Source: Halomonas sp.
Lineage (GTDB): Bacteria > Pseudomonadota > Gammaproteobacteria > Pseudomonadales > Halomonadaceae
Assembly: GCA_003560175.1 (NCBI GenBank)
Contig: PWIZ01000372.1
Location: 1-23,322, forward strand
DNA: 23,322 nucleotides
Direction: 5' to 3'
A program made the position numbers and the translations under genes. The stretch's first letter is position 1; the number at the start of each line of letters is the position of its first letter. Positions 6,655 to 16,939 of this stretch are shown here, one piece after another. The notes under the pieces are model-generated. The model did not search any database. It saw nothing but the letters and a program-made list of their open reading frames with translations, and was not told the DNA's origin.

Positions 6655-8346
6655 CTACTTGGTCTTCATGCCCTTGCCGACACTCGGATCGTTCTCGATC
6701 TTGCGTGTGATGGCGTACTGTTGGGCGATGGAGATGATGTTGTTGACCACCCAGTAGATCACCAGACCGGCCGGGAACCACAGGAAGAAGAAGGTGAAGA
6801 CAATGGGCAGCATGCGCATGATCTTCGCCTGCATGGGATCCGGGGGCGTCGGGTTGAGCAGCTGTTGAATGAACATCGAGGCACCCATCAGGATTGGAAG
6901 AATGAAGAACGGATCCTTCACCGATAGATCCTGAATCCAGAACATGAAGGGCGCATGGCGAAGTTCCACGGACTCCAGCAGCATCCAGTAGAGCGCGATA
7001 AACACCGGCATCTGAACCAGGATCGGCAGACAGCCACCCAGGGGATTGATCTTCTCCTTCTGGTAGAACTTCATCATCTCCTGGGACATCTTCTGGCGAT
7101 CGTCGCCGTACTGCTCCTTGAGGCGCTGCATCTCCGGGCCCATCTTGCGCATGCGAGCCATGGACTTGTAGGCCTTGGCAGAGAGCGGCCACAGCACCAG
7201 CTTGACCACGATGGTCAAGAACACGATGGACCAGCCCCAGTTGCCGATCAGGCTGTGGATCTGGTCGAGCAGCCAGAACAGCGGGTTGGCAATGAACCAC
7301 AGCCAGCCGAAGTCCACGGTGAGGCGCAGGTTAGGGGCCACGGTTTCCAGATAATCCTGAACCTTGGGCCCCATGTAGAGGGTCGCGCCCAGCCGCGCCT
7401 CGCCATCGGGGGCAACGCTGGTCACCGGCCCGGCAAAGGCGGCCACATTGCGATTCTGGGAATCGGTGGTGGCGTAGTAGAGATTTTGCTGGTTTTGGGA
7501 CGGCGCCCAGGCCGAGACGAAGTAGTGCTGGATGATCGCCACCCAGCCGCCTTGGGCGTCGACGTTATCGAAGCGGCCGCGCTGGATGTCGTCGAAGTCG
7601 ACTTTGTCGTAGCGACTCTCCGGGGTGGAGTAGGCGGCACCGAGATAGGAGCTCATCCCCATGGCCACTCCGCTGGAGGGGTCCGGGCTGTTGTCTCTGG
7701 CAAGTTGGCCGATAAAGCGGGCAGTGACCGGTGTCTCGGTGTTGTTGGCCAGGTAATAGTTGACGTCTACCGCATAGCTGCCGCGCTCGAAAGCGAAGCG
7801 CTTGATGACATCGATGCCATTGACTTCGGCACGCAGGTCGACCTCGAGGCGGCTATCATCCTCGGCCATACGATACTCGGTCTGCTCCGGCGTGAAGGCG
7901 ATGCGACCGGCCTGGCCGTCGAGCTGCAGGCCGGAGCGCGCCACATAGCTGCGGCTTTCGCTATCCGAGAGCAGTACGTAGGGGCGCTCCGAATCCAGCG
8001 TCAGCCTGTGCTGTGGCAGTGCGGCATAGACGACATCACCGCCCTGGGGATCGATTCGCAGGTCCAGCACATCGGTGACCACGGCGATCAAGTCGCGGCC
8101 GGTGGAAGGCGCGGCGGCCTCTCCCGGCATCGCCTGACTGACGTCGTTCGGAGCTCTGGGCGCCGCCGGTACGGCCAGCCCATCCGAGTCGTCAGTCTGC
8201 TGAGCCTCGCCATTGGCTGAGTTGCTGGTAAAGGAGGGTGCCTCCGGCTCAGGAGCGACCTGACCATAGTCCTGATTCCACTGCACGACGATCAGGTAGG
8301 CAAGCACTGCCAGAGGGATCAGCAAGAGGAGTCGTTTTACGTCCAT
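6655..8346 (-). CDS. yidC: Membrane protein insertase YidC
   Basis: YidC inserts and folds inner-membrane proteins, with or without SecYEG. The start at 8346 gives MDVKRLLLLIPLAVLAYLI, the usual N-terminal membrane anchor; the in-frame extension upstream is not YidC-like. At 563 residues it compares with 548 in E. coli. A large periplasmic domain (about 40-340) precedes the conserved membrane core with WGWSIVFLTIVVKLVLWPLS and then KSMARMRKMGP. The hydrophilic-groove Arg of E. coli (R366) is Lys here. It ends with a short basic tail. The Shine-Dalgarno is weak, and a small upstream ORF overlaps the start by 10 nt, so translation may be coupled. A terminator-like hairpin upstream suggests a separate promoter or attenuation. 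Confidence 0.96.
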   Translation of the reverse strand: MDVKRLLLLIPLAVLAYLIVVQWNQDYGQVAPEPEAPSFTSNSANGEAQQTDDSDGLAVPAAPRAPNDVSQAMPGEAAAPSTGRDLIAVVTDVLDLRIDPQGGDVVYAALPQHRLTLDSERPYVLLSDSESRSYVARSGLQLDGQAGRIAFTPEQTEYRMAEDDSRLEVDLRAEVNGIDVIKRFAFERGSYAVDVNYYLANNTETPVTARFIGQLARDNSPDPSSGVAMGMSSYLGAAYSTPESRYDKVDFDDIQRGRFDNVDAQGGWVAIIQHYFVSAWAPSQNQQNLYYATTDSQNRNVAAFAGPVTSVAPDGEARLGATLYMGPKVQDYLETVAPNLRLTVDFGWLWFIANPLFWLLDQIHSLIGNWGWSIVFLTIVVKLVLWPLSAKAYKSMARMRKMGPEMQRLKEQYGDDRQKMSQEMMKFYQKEKINPLGGCLPILVQMPVFIALYWMLLESVELRHAPFMFWIQDLSVKDPFFILPILMGASMFIQQLLNPTPPDPMQAKIMRMLPIVFTFFFLWFPAGLVIYWVVNNIISIAQQYAITRKIENDPSVGKGMKTK

Positions 8347-8507
8347 GAAGGTTCTGCCCGATGGGTGGTGAACTTGCCGAGGGCGAGATGGAAAACATCT
8401 GCCCGAGATAGACAAAAGCCTGCCAAGGGCAGGCTGGATGCCAAACACGGACTATCGGCGGCAGTGCCGGCAGGCTCAGTGAGTACCATGGGTAAGAGTC
8501 TTAACAT
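8337..8507 (-). CDS. Doubtful 56-codon ORF in the slot usually held by yidD
   Basis: In most gammaproteobacteria yidD lies between rnpA and yidC. Here that slot is 184 bp and shows no YidD motifs (the Cys-rich RCRFYPSCS and RCHP segments are missing). An ORF begins at ATG 8507 with AGGAG 8 nt upstream, reads MLRLLPMVLT at its N-terminus (vaguely like the YidD start), and ends at 8337, overlapping the yidC start by 10 nt. A terminator-like hairpin lies within it. It may be a decayed yidD, a leader peptide, or chance. I do not claim a function. Confidence 0.22.
   Translation of the reverse strand: MLRLLPMVLTEPAGTAADSPCLASSLPLAGFCLSRADVFHLALGKFTTHRAEPSWT
8414..8435 (-). terminator. Terminator-like hairpin in the rnpA-yidC spacer
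   Basis: An 8-bp perfect stem AGCCTGCC / GGCAGGCT with a 3-nt loop. On the minus strand it is followed by TTTTGTC. It is placed to end the rpmH-rnpA transcript before yidC, but it lies within the small 56-codon ORF. Confidence 0.6.
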
Positions 8508-8530
8508 GGTGATGACTCCTGGCTGACCGG

Positions 8531-8953
8531 TCATCCGTCCTGACTGGCGTTCTCGCTGACTGCCGCCTCGACCGTTTTCTGGTCTTCGCCTGCGGCTTTT
8601 TGTGCCTCACGCTCCAAGCGACGCCAAATCCCGTGCAGCTGGCGATGCAGGACCTTGTTGTCCAGATCCCCCACTCCTCGTCTGGCCATGAGCACGATGT
8701 CCATGCTCGGCAGGCGGTGCTGCTGGAGGCGAATGGATTCGCGAGCGAGGCGTTTGAGGCGGTTGCGGTCGACGGCACGGCGCAGGTTCTTCTTGCTGAC
8801 GATCAGGCCAAGGCGAGGATACCCAAGCTCATTGGGCGTCGCCAGGATCATGAGGCCTTTGCCATGAACCTTGTAAACCGCGGTCTCGAAGACCTGCCGA
8901 TAATCCCCGGCCGCCAGTAGGCGCAGACGACGGGGGAAGTCCTGACGAGGCAC
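8531..8953 (-). CDS. rnpA: Ribonuclease P protein component RnpA
   Basis: This is the small basic protein subunit of RNase P, which matures tRNA 5' ends with the RNA subunit. The signature RNRLKRLARES (RNxxKR) is present, as is the FPRRLRLL N-terminus and GLIVSKKNLRRAV. Length is about 140 residues, slightly long because of an extra polar C-terminal tail rich in Glu, Lys and Gln. There is no ATG: GTG at 8953 has GGA 6 nt upstream and is preferred, while TTG at 8959 is the alternative. It sits 22 bp after rpmH on the same strand, in the universal rpmH-rnpA order. Confidence 0.94.
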   Translation of the reverse strand: MPRQDFPRRLRLLAAGDYRQVFETAVYKVHGKGLMILATPNELGYPRLGLIVSKKNLRRAVDRNRLKRLARESIRLQQHRLPSMDIVLMARRGVGDLDNKVLHRQLHGIWRRLEREAQKAAGEDQKTVEAAVSENASQDG

Positions 8954-8967
8954 GTGCAATCCGTGAA

Positions 8968-8991
8968 TCAGGCGCTCAGGCGCTCAGGCGC
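8968..8991. repeat. Three tandem copies of an 8-bp unit across the rpmH stop
   Basis: TCAGGCGC is repeated three times without interruption. On the minus strand the unit is GCGCCTGA. The second copy supplies the rpmH stop codon and the third lies in the short rpmH-rnpA spacer. Losing the last copy would not alter L34. Confidence 0.9.
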
Positions 8992-9110
8992 TTACGACCC
9001 TTGGCGCGACGGCGAGCCAGGATGGCACGGCCGTTCTTGGTTGCCATACGGGCACGGAAGCCGTGGACACGCTTACGCTTCAGTACGCTGGGCTGAAAGG
9101 TACGTTTCAT
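8976..9110 (-). CDS. rpmH: 50S ribosomal protein L34
   Basis: A 44-residue, highly basic protein beginning [20 protein letters not shown] and continuing [20 protein letters not shown], which is diagnostic of L34 (46 in E. coli). It starts at ATG 9110. It is the first gene of the leftward operon and lies directly beside oriC, as in most bacteria. It is too short for many ORF callers but certain from sequence. Its promoter should lie within 9111-9400. Confidence 0.97.
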   Translation of the reverse strand: MKRTFQPSVLKRKRVHGFRARMATKNGRAILARRRAKGRKRLSA

Positions 9111-9389
9111 AACTCATTATTCCCACGTGGTTTTCTGGAAGTATTGACAATTTCGAGGCGTTCGGATTCCGCAACGGAAACCGTGTGTACTCGGCTCAAG
9201 ACCGGAAATTGTAGTGATATCGCGGCTCGGGTGCAATTTTTCCGTACCGCCTGGCTATCGCGGTGGCAACGGGGCAAGCCTCCAACGGCCAGCAACCGGC
9301 ATCGCATGGATCCATTCCTGACCACCCTTGCCATTGTTACAAGTTAAGATCTTATTATAAAACCTGTTATTAATACTGGGGACGCATTT

Positions 9390-9398
9390 TGTGGATAA
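9390..9398 (-). promoter_or_regulatory. DnaA box (perfect)
   Basis: TGTGGATAA on the plus strand, i.e. consensus TTATCCACA on the minus strand, beside the AT-rich block of oriC. Confidence 0.85.
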
Positions 9399-9416
9399 CG
9401 TGTTTTTATTCTTTTT

Positions 9417-9429
9417 AATCAATTGATTG
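9417..9429 (+). promoter_or_regulatory. IHF-binding consensus in oriC
   Basis: AATCAATTGATTG matches WATCAANNNNTTR at every position. Because the core is palindromic (9417-9428), the opposite strand also matches. It lies between DnaA boxes 9390-9398 and 9445-9453, the sort of place where IHF bends oriC in E. coli. Confidence 0.65.
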
Positions 9430-9444
9430 AAGACGAATATATGC

Positions 9445-9453
9445 TGTGGATAT
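9445..9453 (-). promoter_or_regulatory. DnaA box (one mismatch)
   Basis: TGTGGATAT, differing from the consensus in the last base, in the same orientation as the box at 9390. Confidence 0.7.
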
Positions 9454-9569
9454 CCAGTGGGATAGCCTGGGATTAGATGTGGGCAAGCGATGGGCGTAAT
9501 GATCGTCAGTCCACAGCACGAAACTATCCCCAGCACTCGGCCGCGGCTGTCCCATAGGTCCAGGATAAG

Positions 9570-9578
9570 TTTTCCACA
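9570..9578 (+). promoter_or_regulatory. DnaA box (one mismatch)
   Basis: TTTTCCACA on the plus strand; position 3 is T instead of A. It lies in the dnaA-proximal part of oriC. Confidence 0.65.
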
Positions 9579-9601
9579 GCCAGTGCGCAGCCGCGAGAGG
9601 G

Positions 9602-9610
9602 TGTGGATAA
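9602..9610 (-). promoter_or_regulatory. DnaA box (perfect) overlapping the putative dnaA promoter
   Basis: TGTGGATAA, all nine positions matching. It covers the -35-like hexamer of the putative dnaA promoter, as expected for autoregulation. Confidence 0.8.
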
Positions 9611-9632
9611 CCGTCTCCGGGGGCGATACAAT
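9604..9632 (+). promoter_or_regulatory. Putative sigma-70 promoter of dnaA
   Basis: -35-like TGGATA (9604-9609), a 17-bp spacer, then -10-like TACAAT (9627-9632). The predicted transcript would start near 9639, about 27 nt before the dnaA start. The -35 is only a 4/6 match, and it overlaps a perfect DnaA box. Confidence 0.5.
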
Positions 9633-9665
9633 ATGCGACCGTTTTCCAACCGATGGTGAGGCCGC

Positions 9666-11126
9666 GTGGCGCTAGCTCTCTGGCAACAGTGTCTGGACAC
9701 TCTCCAGGACGAGCTGAATTCTCAGCAGTTCAACACCTGGATCCGCCCGCTGCAGGCGGAAGAGGGGGAGTCGGGAGAGCTGTGCCTGCTGGCACCCAAC
9801 CGCTTCGTGCGCGACTGGGTCAGCGACAAGTTCGCGAAGCGAATCGGCGAGCTGATGCGTGAACTGTCGCCGGCTAAGCCACCCAAGATAGTGTTGTCGG
9901 TTGGCAGTCGGCGCTCGGCGCCCCAGCCTCAACCTCGTGATCTGGGTGATCCGGTGTCGGCTGCGCCGCGTCGTCCGTCGGCCCCCGCCGTGCATACCCA
10001 GCCGCGCGGCCACGCGGCCGACGACCGAGACTCCATGCGCGAGGAGAGGGGCGGCCGACGTGCCGCCGGAGGCCGCCAGGTACAGGTCGAAGGCAGCCTC
10101 AAGCATACTAGCGGCCTTAACCCCAATTTCACCTTCGAAACCTTCGTCGAGGGTAAGTCCAACCAGCTGGCCAGAGCCGCCTCTCGTCAGGTATCCGAGA
10201 ATCCTGGAGGCGCCTACAACCCCCTTTTCCTCTATGGAGGGGTCGGTCTCGGCAAGACCCACCTGATGCATGCGGTGGGTAACGCCCTGGCAACACGGCG
10301 CGAGAATGCCCGTGTGGTCTATCTGCACTCCGAGCGTTTCGTGGCCGACATGGTCAAGGCGTTGCAGCTCAACGCCATCAATGATTTCAAGCGCTTCTAT
10401 CGCAGCGTCGATGCGCTGCTGATCGATGACATTCAGTTCTTCGCCGGCAAGGAGCGCTCCCAGGAAGAGTTCTTCCACACCTTCAACGCACTTCTCGAAG
10501 GCGGTCAGCAGATGATTCTTACCTCGGATCGCTACCCCAAGGAGATCAGCGGGGTCGAAGAGCGACTGAAATCACGTTTCGGCTGGGGGTTGACGGTGGC
10601 GATCGAACCGCCGGAGCTGGAGACCCGCGTGGCGATCCTGATGAAGAAGGCCGATCAGGCCAAGGTTGACCTGCCCCACGACGCCGCTTTCTTCATTGCC
10701 CAGAAGATACGCTCCAACGTACGTGAGCTGGAGGGAGCCTTGAAGAAGGTAATCGCCGATTCCCACTTCATGGGCAAGACGATCACCCAGGACTTCATTC
10801 GCGAATCGCTCAAGGATCTGCTGGCCCTGCAGGAGAAGCAGGTGGGGGTAGACAACATTCAGCGTACCGTGGCCGAGTATTACAAGATAAAGCTCGCCGA
10901 CCTGCTCTCCAAGCGGCGCTCGCGCTCTGTGGCACGCCCACGCCAGGTCGCCATGGCCCTGGCCAAGGAGCTGACCAATCACAGTCTGCCCGAGATCGGC
11001 GATGCCTTCGGTGGGCGCGACCACACCACGGTGCTACACGCCTGCCGCAAGGTGAAGTCGCTGCAGGAGGAGAGCTCCGATATCCGAGAGGACTACAAGA
11101 ACCTGCTGCGCCTGCTGACCAGCTGA
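9666..11126 (+). CDS. dnaA: Chromosomal replication initiator protein DnaA
   Basis: DnaA binds DnaA boxes at oriC, unwinds the origin and loads DnaB. The GTG start at 9666 (GGTGAGG upstream) gives the family N-terminus [20 protein letters not shown] and 486 residues. Domain I (about 1-75) is followed by a low-complexity linker (about 82-145, rich in Arg, Pro, Ala and Gln). Domain III AAA+ has Walker A GGVGLGKT at 191-198, Walker B LLIDD at 251-255, and the [13 protein letters not shown] segment with the arginine finger. Domain IV carries the DNA-binding signature DHTTV at about 452-456. It is the first gene of the rightward dnaA-dnaN-recF-gyrB block and is probably autoregulated. Confidence 0.98.
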   Translation: MALALWQQCLDTLQDELNSQQFNTWIRPLQAEEGESGELCLLAPNRFVRDWVSDKFAKRIGELMRELSPAKPPKIVLSVGSRRSAPQPQPRDLGDPVSAAPRRPSAPAVHTQPRGHAADDRDSMREERGGRRAAGGRQVQVEGSLKHTSGLNPNFTFETFVEGKSNQLARAASRQVSENPGGAYNPLFLYGGVGLGKTHLMHAVGNALATRRENARVVYLHSERFVADMVKALQLNAINDFKRFYRSVDALLIDDIQFFAGKERSQEEFFHTFNALLEGGQQMILTSDRYPKEISGVEERLKSRFGWGLTVAIEPPELETRVAILMKKADQAKVDLPHDAAFFIAQKIRSNVRELEGALKKVIADSHFMGKTITQDFIRESLKDLLALQEKQVGVDNIQRTVAEYYKIKLADLLSKRRSRSVARPRQVAMALAKELTNHSLPEIGDAFGGRDHTTVLHACRKVKSLQEESSDIREDYKNLLRLLTS

Positions 11127-11307
11127 CAGGTCAATCTTCGATACTCGGGGCGAGGGGCGCTTGATCGCCTACTGGCGGAGATACCCGCGACTCCTGTCCC
11201 TACGCCCTCGCGCCCCTCCCGGGGCTCAGCTGTGGTTAAATGACCGATTAGCCGTTCGGCCCTGGCCGCGCGAGCTGCAATTCTTCAGGACTATACGTGG
11301 AGCCGAC

Positions 11308-12411
11308 ATGAAATTTTCCATCTCCCGAGAAGCGCTGCTGCGACCGCTGACGCTGGTGGCCGGTGTGGTGGAGCGACGCCAGACCCTGCCGGTCCTCTCC
11401 AACGTGTTGATCCAGGTCGACCAGGACCAGGTCGCCCTGACCGGCACCGACCTCGAAGTAGAGCTGATCGGGCGGACGGTGGCCAGTCAGGTGGATGAAC
11501 CAGGGGCTGCCACGGTGCCGGCACGCAAGCTGATGGATATCTGCAAGTCGCTGCCCGATCAAGCCGAAATCCAACTCTCTATGGAGGAGGGGAGGGCTGT
11601 GCTGCGCAGCGGTCGCTCGCGTTTCACGCTCTCTACCCTGCCAGTAGCAGAGTTCCCCAATATCGAAGACAGCCAGGGCAGCGTCGAGTTGGCGCTGCCG
11701 CGAGGTGTCTTGAAGCAGTTGATCGACTCCACCTCCTTCGCCATGGCTCAGCAGGACGTTCGATACTATCTGAATGGCATGCTGTTGGAGATGCGCTCCG
11801 GACTGGTGCGTGCCGTGGCCACCGATGGCCACCGTCTGGCGGTCTGTTCGCGCCCGGTCGAGATTCAGGTGGAGCCGGCTCAGAAGCTGATCGTGCCGCG
11901 CAAGGGTATTCTGGAACTGGTGCGCCTGCTGGACGACGGTGAGGAGCCGGTAAGCCTGACACTGGGGGCCAGTCACATTCGCGCTCATACCGGCGACTTC
12001 ACCTTCACTTCCAAGTTGGTCGATGGCAAGTTCCCCTACTACGAGCGGGTGGTGCCCCGCGGCGGCGACAAGGTGTTCATCGCCGAGCGTGCCGAGCTGC
12101 GTCAGGTGCTCTCGCGTACCGCGATTCTCTCCAACGAGAAGTACCGCGGGGTGCGTCTGCATCTGTCTGAAGGCAATCTCAAGGTCATGGCCAACAACCC
12201 CGAACAGGAAGAAGCCGAAGCAAACATTGCCATCGAGTACAGTGGCCCAGGCCTAGAGATCGGCTTCAACGTTGGCTACCTGATCGACGTGCTGAACGCC
12301 CTGGACGAGGATCGTGTGCAGATGACCCTGGCCGACCCCAACAGCAGTGCGCTGATGGAGGAGCCAGGGGGGGGCGATGCCCTCTATGTCGTCATGCCCA
12401 TGCGTCTCTAG
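11308..12411 (+). CDS. dnaN: DNA polymerase III beta subunit (sliding clamp)
   Basis: The ring-shaped clamp tethers polymerase III to DNA. The start at 11308 (TGGAG upstream) gives MKFSISREALLRPLTLVAGV and 367 residues (E. coli 366). An in-frame ORF reaching back to 11161 is rejected because its first 49 codons are unlike any clamp. The C-terminus YVVMPMRL is the family's conserved end. It lies 181 bp after dnaA. That spacer holds a 9-bp inverted repeat (11152-11160 / 11210-11218) with a 49-nt loop, of doubtful meaning, and no clear terminator. Confidence 0.97.
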   Translation: MKFSISREALLRPLTLVAGVVERRQTLPVLSNVLIQVDQDQVALTGTDLEVELIGRTVASQVDEPGAATVPARKLMDICKSLPDQAEIQLSMEEGRAVLRSGRSRFTLSTLPVAEFPNIEDSQGSVELALPRGVLKQLIDSTSFAMAQQDVRYYLNGMLLEMRSGLVRAVATDGHRLAVCSRPVEIQVEPAQKLIVPRKGILELVRLLDDGEEPVSLTLGASHIRAHTGDFTFTSKLVDGKFPYYERVVPRGGDKVFIAERAELRQVLSRTAILSNEKYRGVRLHLSEGNLKVMANNPEQEEAEANIAIEYSGPGLEIGFNVGYLIDVLNALDEDRVQMTLADPNSSALMEEPGGGDALYVVMPMRL

Positions 12412-12419
12412 CCACCTTC

Positions 12420-12440
12420 GGCGGCACGCCCGGTGCCGCC
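12420..12440 (+). other. Hairpin between dnaN and recF
   Basis: A perfect 8-bp stem GGCGGCAC / GTGCCGCC with a 5-nt loop GCCCG, ending 17 nt before the recF ATG. It has no U-tract, so it is not a standard terminator; it might damp recF translation or protect the dnaN 3' end. Confidence 0.5.
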
Positions 12441-12457
12441 CTTCCCCGTGCGTGCCC

Positions 12458-16005
<3,548 letters not shown>

Positions 16006-16013
16006 TGGCGACA

Positions 16014-16029
16014 TGTTCCACGTGAAACA
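16014..16029. other. parS-like site 3 (between gyrB stop and terminator)
   Basis: TGTTCCACGTGAAACA, one change from the perfect palindrome. It starts 8 bp after the gyrB stop codon. Confidence 0.88.
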
Positions 16030-16046
16030 CCCTTGAGCGCCAGGCG

Positions 16047-16092
16047 CCAAGAAAAGCCCCGCCGCCGATAACGACGGCGGGGCTTTTCTTGG
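16047..16092. terminator. Bidirectional terminator between convergent gyrB and gmhB
   Basis: An 18-bp perfect stem with arms at 16047-16064 and 16075-16092. A GC core (AAGCCCCGCCG) is flanked by A-rich and T-rich ends, so both strands give a hairpin ending in TTTTCTT. The 10-nt loop can close further by two C-G pairs. It serves gyrB on the plus strand and gmhB on the minus strand. Confidence 0.9.
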
Positions 16093-16112
16093 TTGAAGCA
16101 GCAAGAAACTCT

Positions 16113-16173
16113 CTCCTTGCTCCTTGCTCCTTGCTCCTTGCTCCTTGCTCCTTGCTCCTTGCTCCTTGCTCCT
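16113..16173. repeat. Tandem heptamer repeat, eight copies plus a partial
   Basis: CTCCTTG is repeated eight times exactly (16113-16168), followed by a partial CTCCT. On the minus strand the unit is CAAGGAG, and the array begins at the gmhB stop codon, filling the 3' UTR up to the terminator. Open frames through it would give a heptapeptide repeat but look spurious. Confidence 0.97.
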
Positions 16174-16741
16174 ATTCTTTTTCTTTCAACAGCCAATCCA
16201 CAAAGGCCGCCAGGTCATCGAAGACAAGCGTCGCGCTGGATGGGGCGGCCAGCTCGGGGTGCTTGGCGATGGTTGGCTCCCCCTTGCCGCTACGCACCAG
16301 CACGGAGTGAGCCCCGACGGTTTCGCCGGCCTGAAGGTCACGTAGGCTGTCACCGACCATCCAGCTGCCCACCAGGCTCTCCATGCCAAGTGCCACACGG
16401 ATCTCATCCAGCAGGCCGGGCAGCGGCTTGCGACAGTGACAGCCGTCGTTCGGGCCGTGGGGACACCAGGCGATATGAGCAACCGTGCCACCGGCTTCCT
16501 TCACCAGGCGGTTCAGCTCCGAGTGCATCTCGGCCAAAGCCATCTCGTCGTAGTAGCCACGGGCGATTCCCGACTGGTTGGTGGCCACCGCCACGGTCCA
16601 GCCGGCACGGCTCAGTCGGGCGATGGCGTCGATGGCGGTGGGGTAGGGGATCCACTCGGGCAGCGACTTCACGTAGTCATCGGAGTCGTGGTTGATGACG
16701 CCGTCACGGTCGAGAATCACCAGGCGGTCGGGGGAGGGCAT
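16172..16741 (-). CDS. gmhB: D-glycero-beta-D-manno-heptose 1,7-bisphosphate 7-phosphatase
   Basis: GmhB removes the 7-phosphate in the ADP-heptose pathway that supplies the LPS inner core. The ATG at 16741 has AAGGAAG upstream; a GTG two codons earlier is less likely. The 189-residue HAD-family protein shows the nucleophile motif D11-R-D13-GVIN and a zinc-binding loop C93-x-H95...C101-x-C103 (CPHGPNDGCHC), diagnostic of GmhB. The motif VGDS lies further on with the remaining HAD acidic residues. It reads towards gyrB. Other heptose genes, hldD and waaF, lie 3-5 kb to the right. In Pseudomonas-type chromosomes gmhB also lies between glyS and gyrB, so the location is ancestral. Confidence 0.94.
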   Translation of the reverse strand: MPSPDRLVILDRDGVINHDSDDYVKSLPEWIPYPTAIDAIARLSRAGWTVAVATNQSGIARGYYDEMALAEMHSELNRLVKEAGGTVAHIAWCPHGPNDGCHCRKPLPGLLDEIRVALGMESLVGSWMVGDSLRDLQAGETVGAHSVLVRSGKGEPTIAKHPELAAPSSATLVFDDLAAFVDWLLKEKE

Positions 16742-16777
16742 AGGCACTTCCTTGATGTCTGCGTTCTGGGCGGCGAG

Positions 16778-16793
16778 TGTTTCATGTGAAACA
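16778..16793. other. parS-like site 4 (upstream of gmhB)
   Basis: TGTTTCATGTGAAACA, with the central CACGTG changed to CATGTG. It lies 36 bp upstream of the gmhB start. Confidence 0.78.
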
Positions 16794-16803
16794 TATTACG
16801 CCA

Positions 16804-16824
16804 AGGCGTGAGGCGTGAGGCGAG
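16804..16824. repeat. Short heptamer repeat between two parS-like sites
   Basis: AGGCGTG twice followed by AGGCGAG: three 7-bp units in the gmhB-glyS spacer. It shares the 7-bp period, but not the sequence, of the array after gmhB. Confidence 0.75.
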
Positions 16825-16848
16825 ATGGGTGCTGCTGAAGGTCGAGAG

Positions 16849-16864
16849 TGTTCCACGTGAAACA
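16849..16864. other. parS-like site 5 (gmhB-glyS spacer)
   Basis: TGTTCCACGTGAAACA, identical to site 3. It lies 25 bp from the glyS terminator. Confidence 0.88.
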
Positions 16865-16888
16865 TGGCGTTATTGTACATCGGGCATG

Positions 16889-16920
16889 AAAAAGGCCGGC
16901 AGCGATGGCTGCCGGCCTTT
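16889..16920 (-). terminator. Rho-independent terminator of the glyQS operon
   Basis: A perfect 13-bp stem AAAGGCCGGCAGC / GCTGCCGGCCTTT with a 4-nt loop. On the minus strand it ends in TTTTT. It lies 20 bp after the glyS stop. Confidence 0.92.
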
Positions 16921-16939
16921 GAGGCCCTCTGCGGGGCGT

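Larger units (their letters stand above)
9111..9665. other. Chromosomal replication origin (oriC) between rpmH and dnaA
   Basis: This 555-bp gene-free stretch separates outward-facing rpmH and dnaA, the classical oriC location. The core is about 9340-9612. An AT-rich block (about 9341-9380, and again 9400-9432) is a likely unwinding element. Four DnaA boxes are seen: 9390-9398 (perfect), 9445-9453 (one mismatch), 9570-9578 (one mismatch) and 9602-9610 (perfect); 9524-9532 is a poorer candidate. An IHF consensus lies at 9417-9429. Only about three GATC sites are visible, unlike enterobacterial oriC. The rpmH-proximal part (9111-9330) shows no further feature I can name. Confidence 0.9.

Noticed and set aside
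6955..8220. 421-codon ORF antisense to yidC
   Set aside because: yidC on the other strand is certain; high GC makes long antisense frames common, and the translation is His/Gln-rich low-complexity without a known domain.
9334..9361. Rightward promoter TTGTTA-16 bp-TATAAA in oriC
   Set aside because: It lies in the AT-rich unwinding block, where such matches occur easily, and is over 300 bp from dnaA; not strong enough to list.
11152..11218. 9-bp inverted repeat GAGGGGCGC / GCGCCCCTC between dnaA and dnaN
   Set aside because: The loop is 49 nt and there is no U-tract; could be chance in GC-rich DNA, so not called a terminator.
16089..16310. ORFs through the CTCCTTG array giving heptapeptide repeats (LLAPCSL or ARSKEQG types)
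   Set aside because: They result from a 7-bp repeat read in any frame; no ribosome site, and they overlap the real gmhB gene and the terminator.
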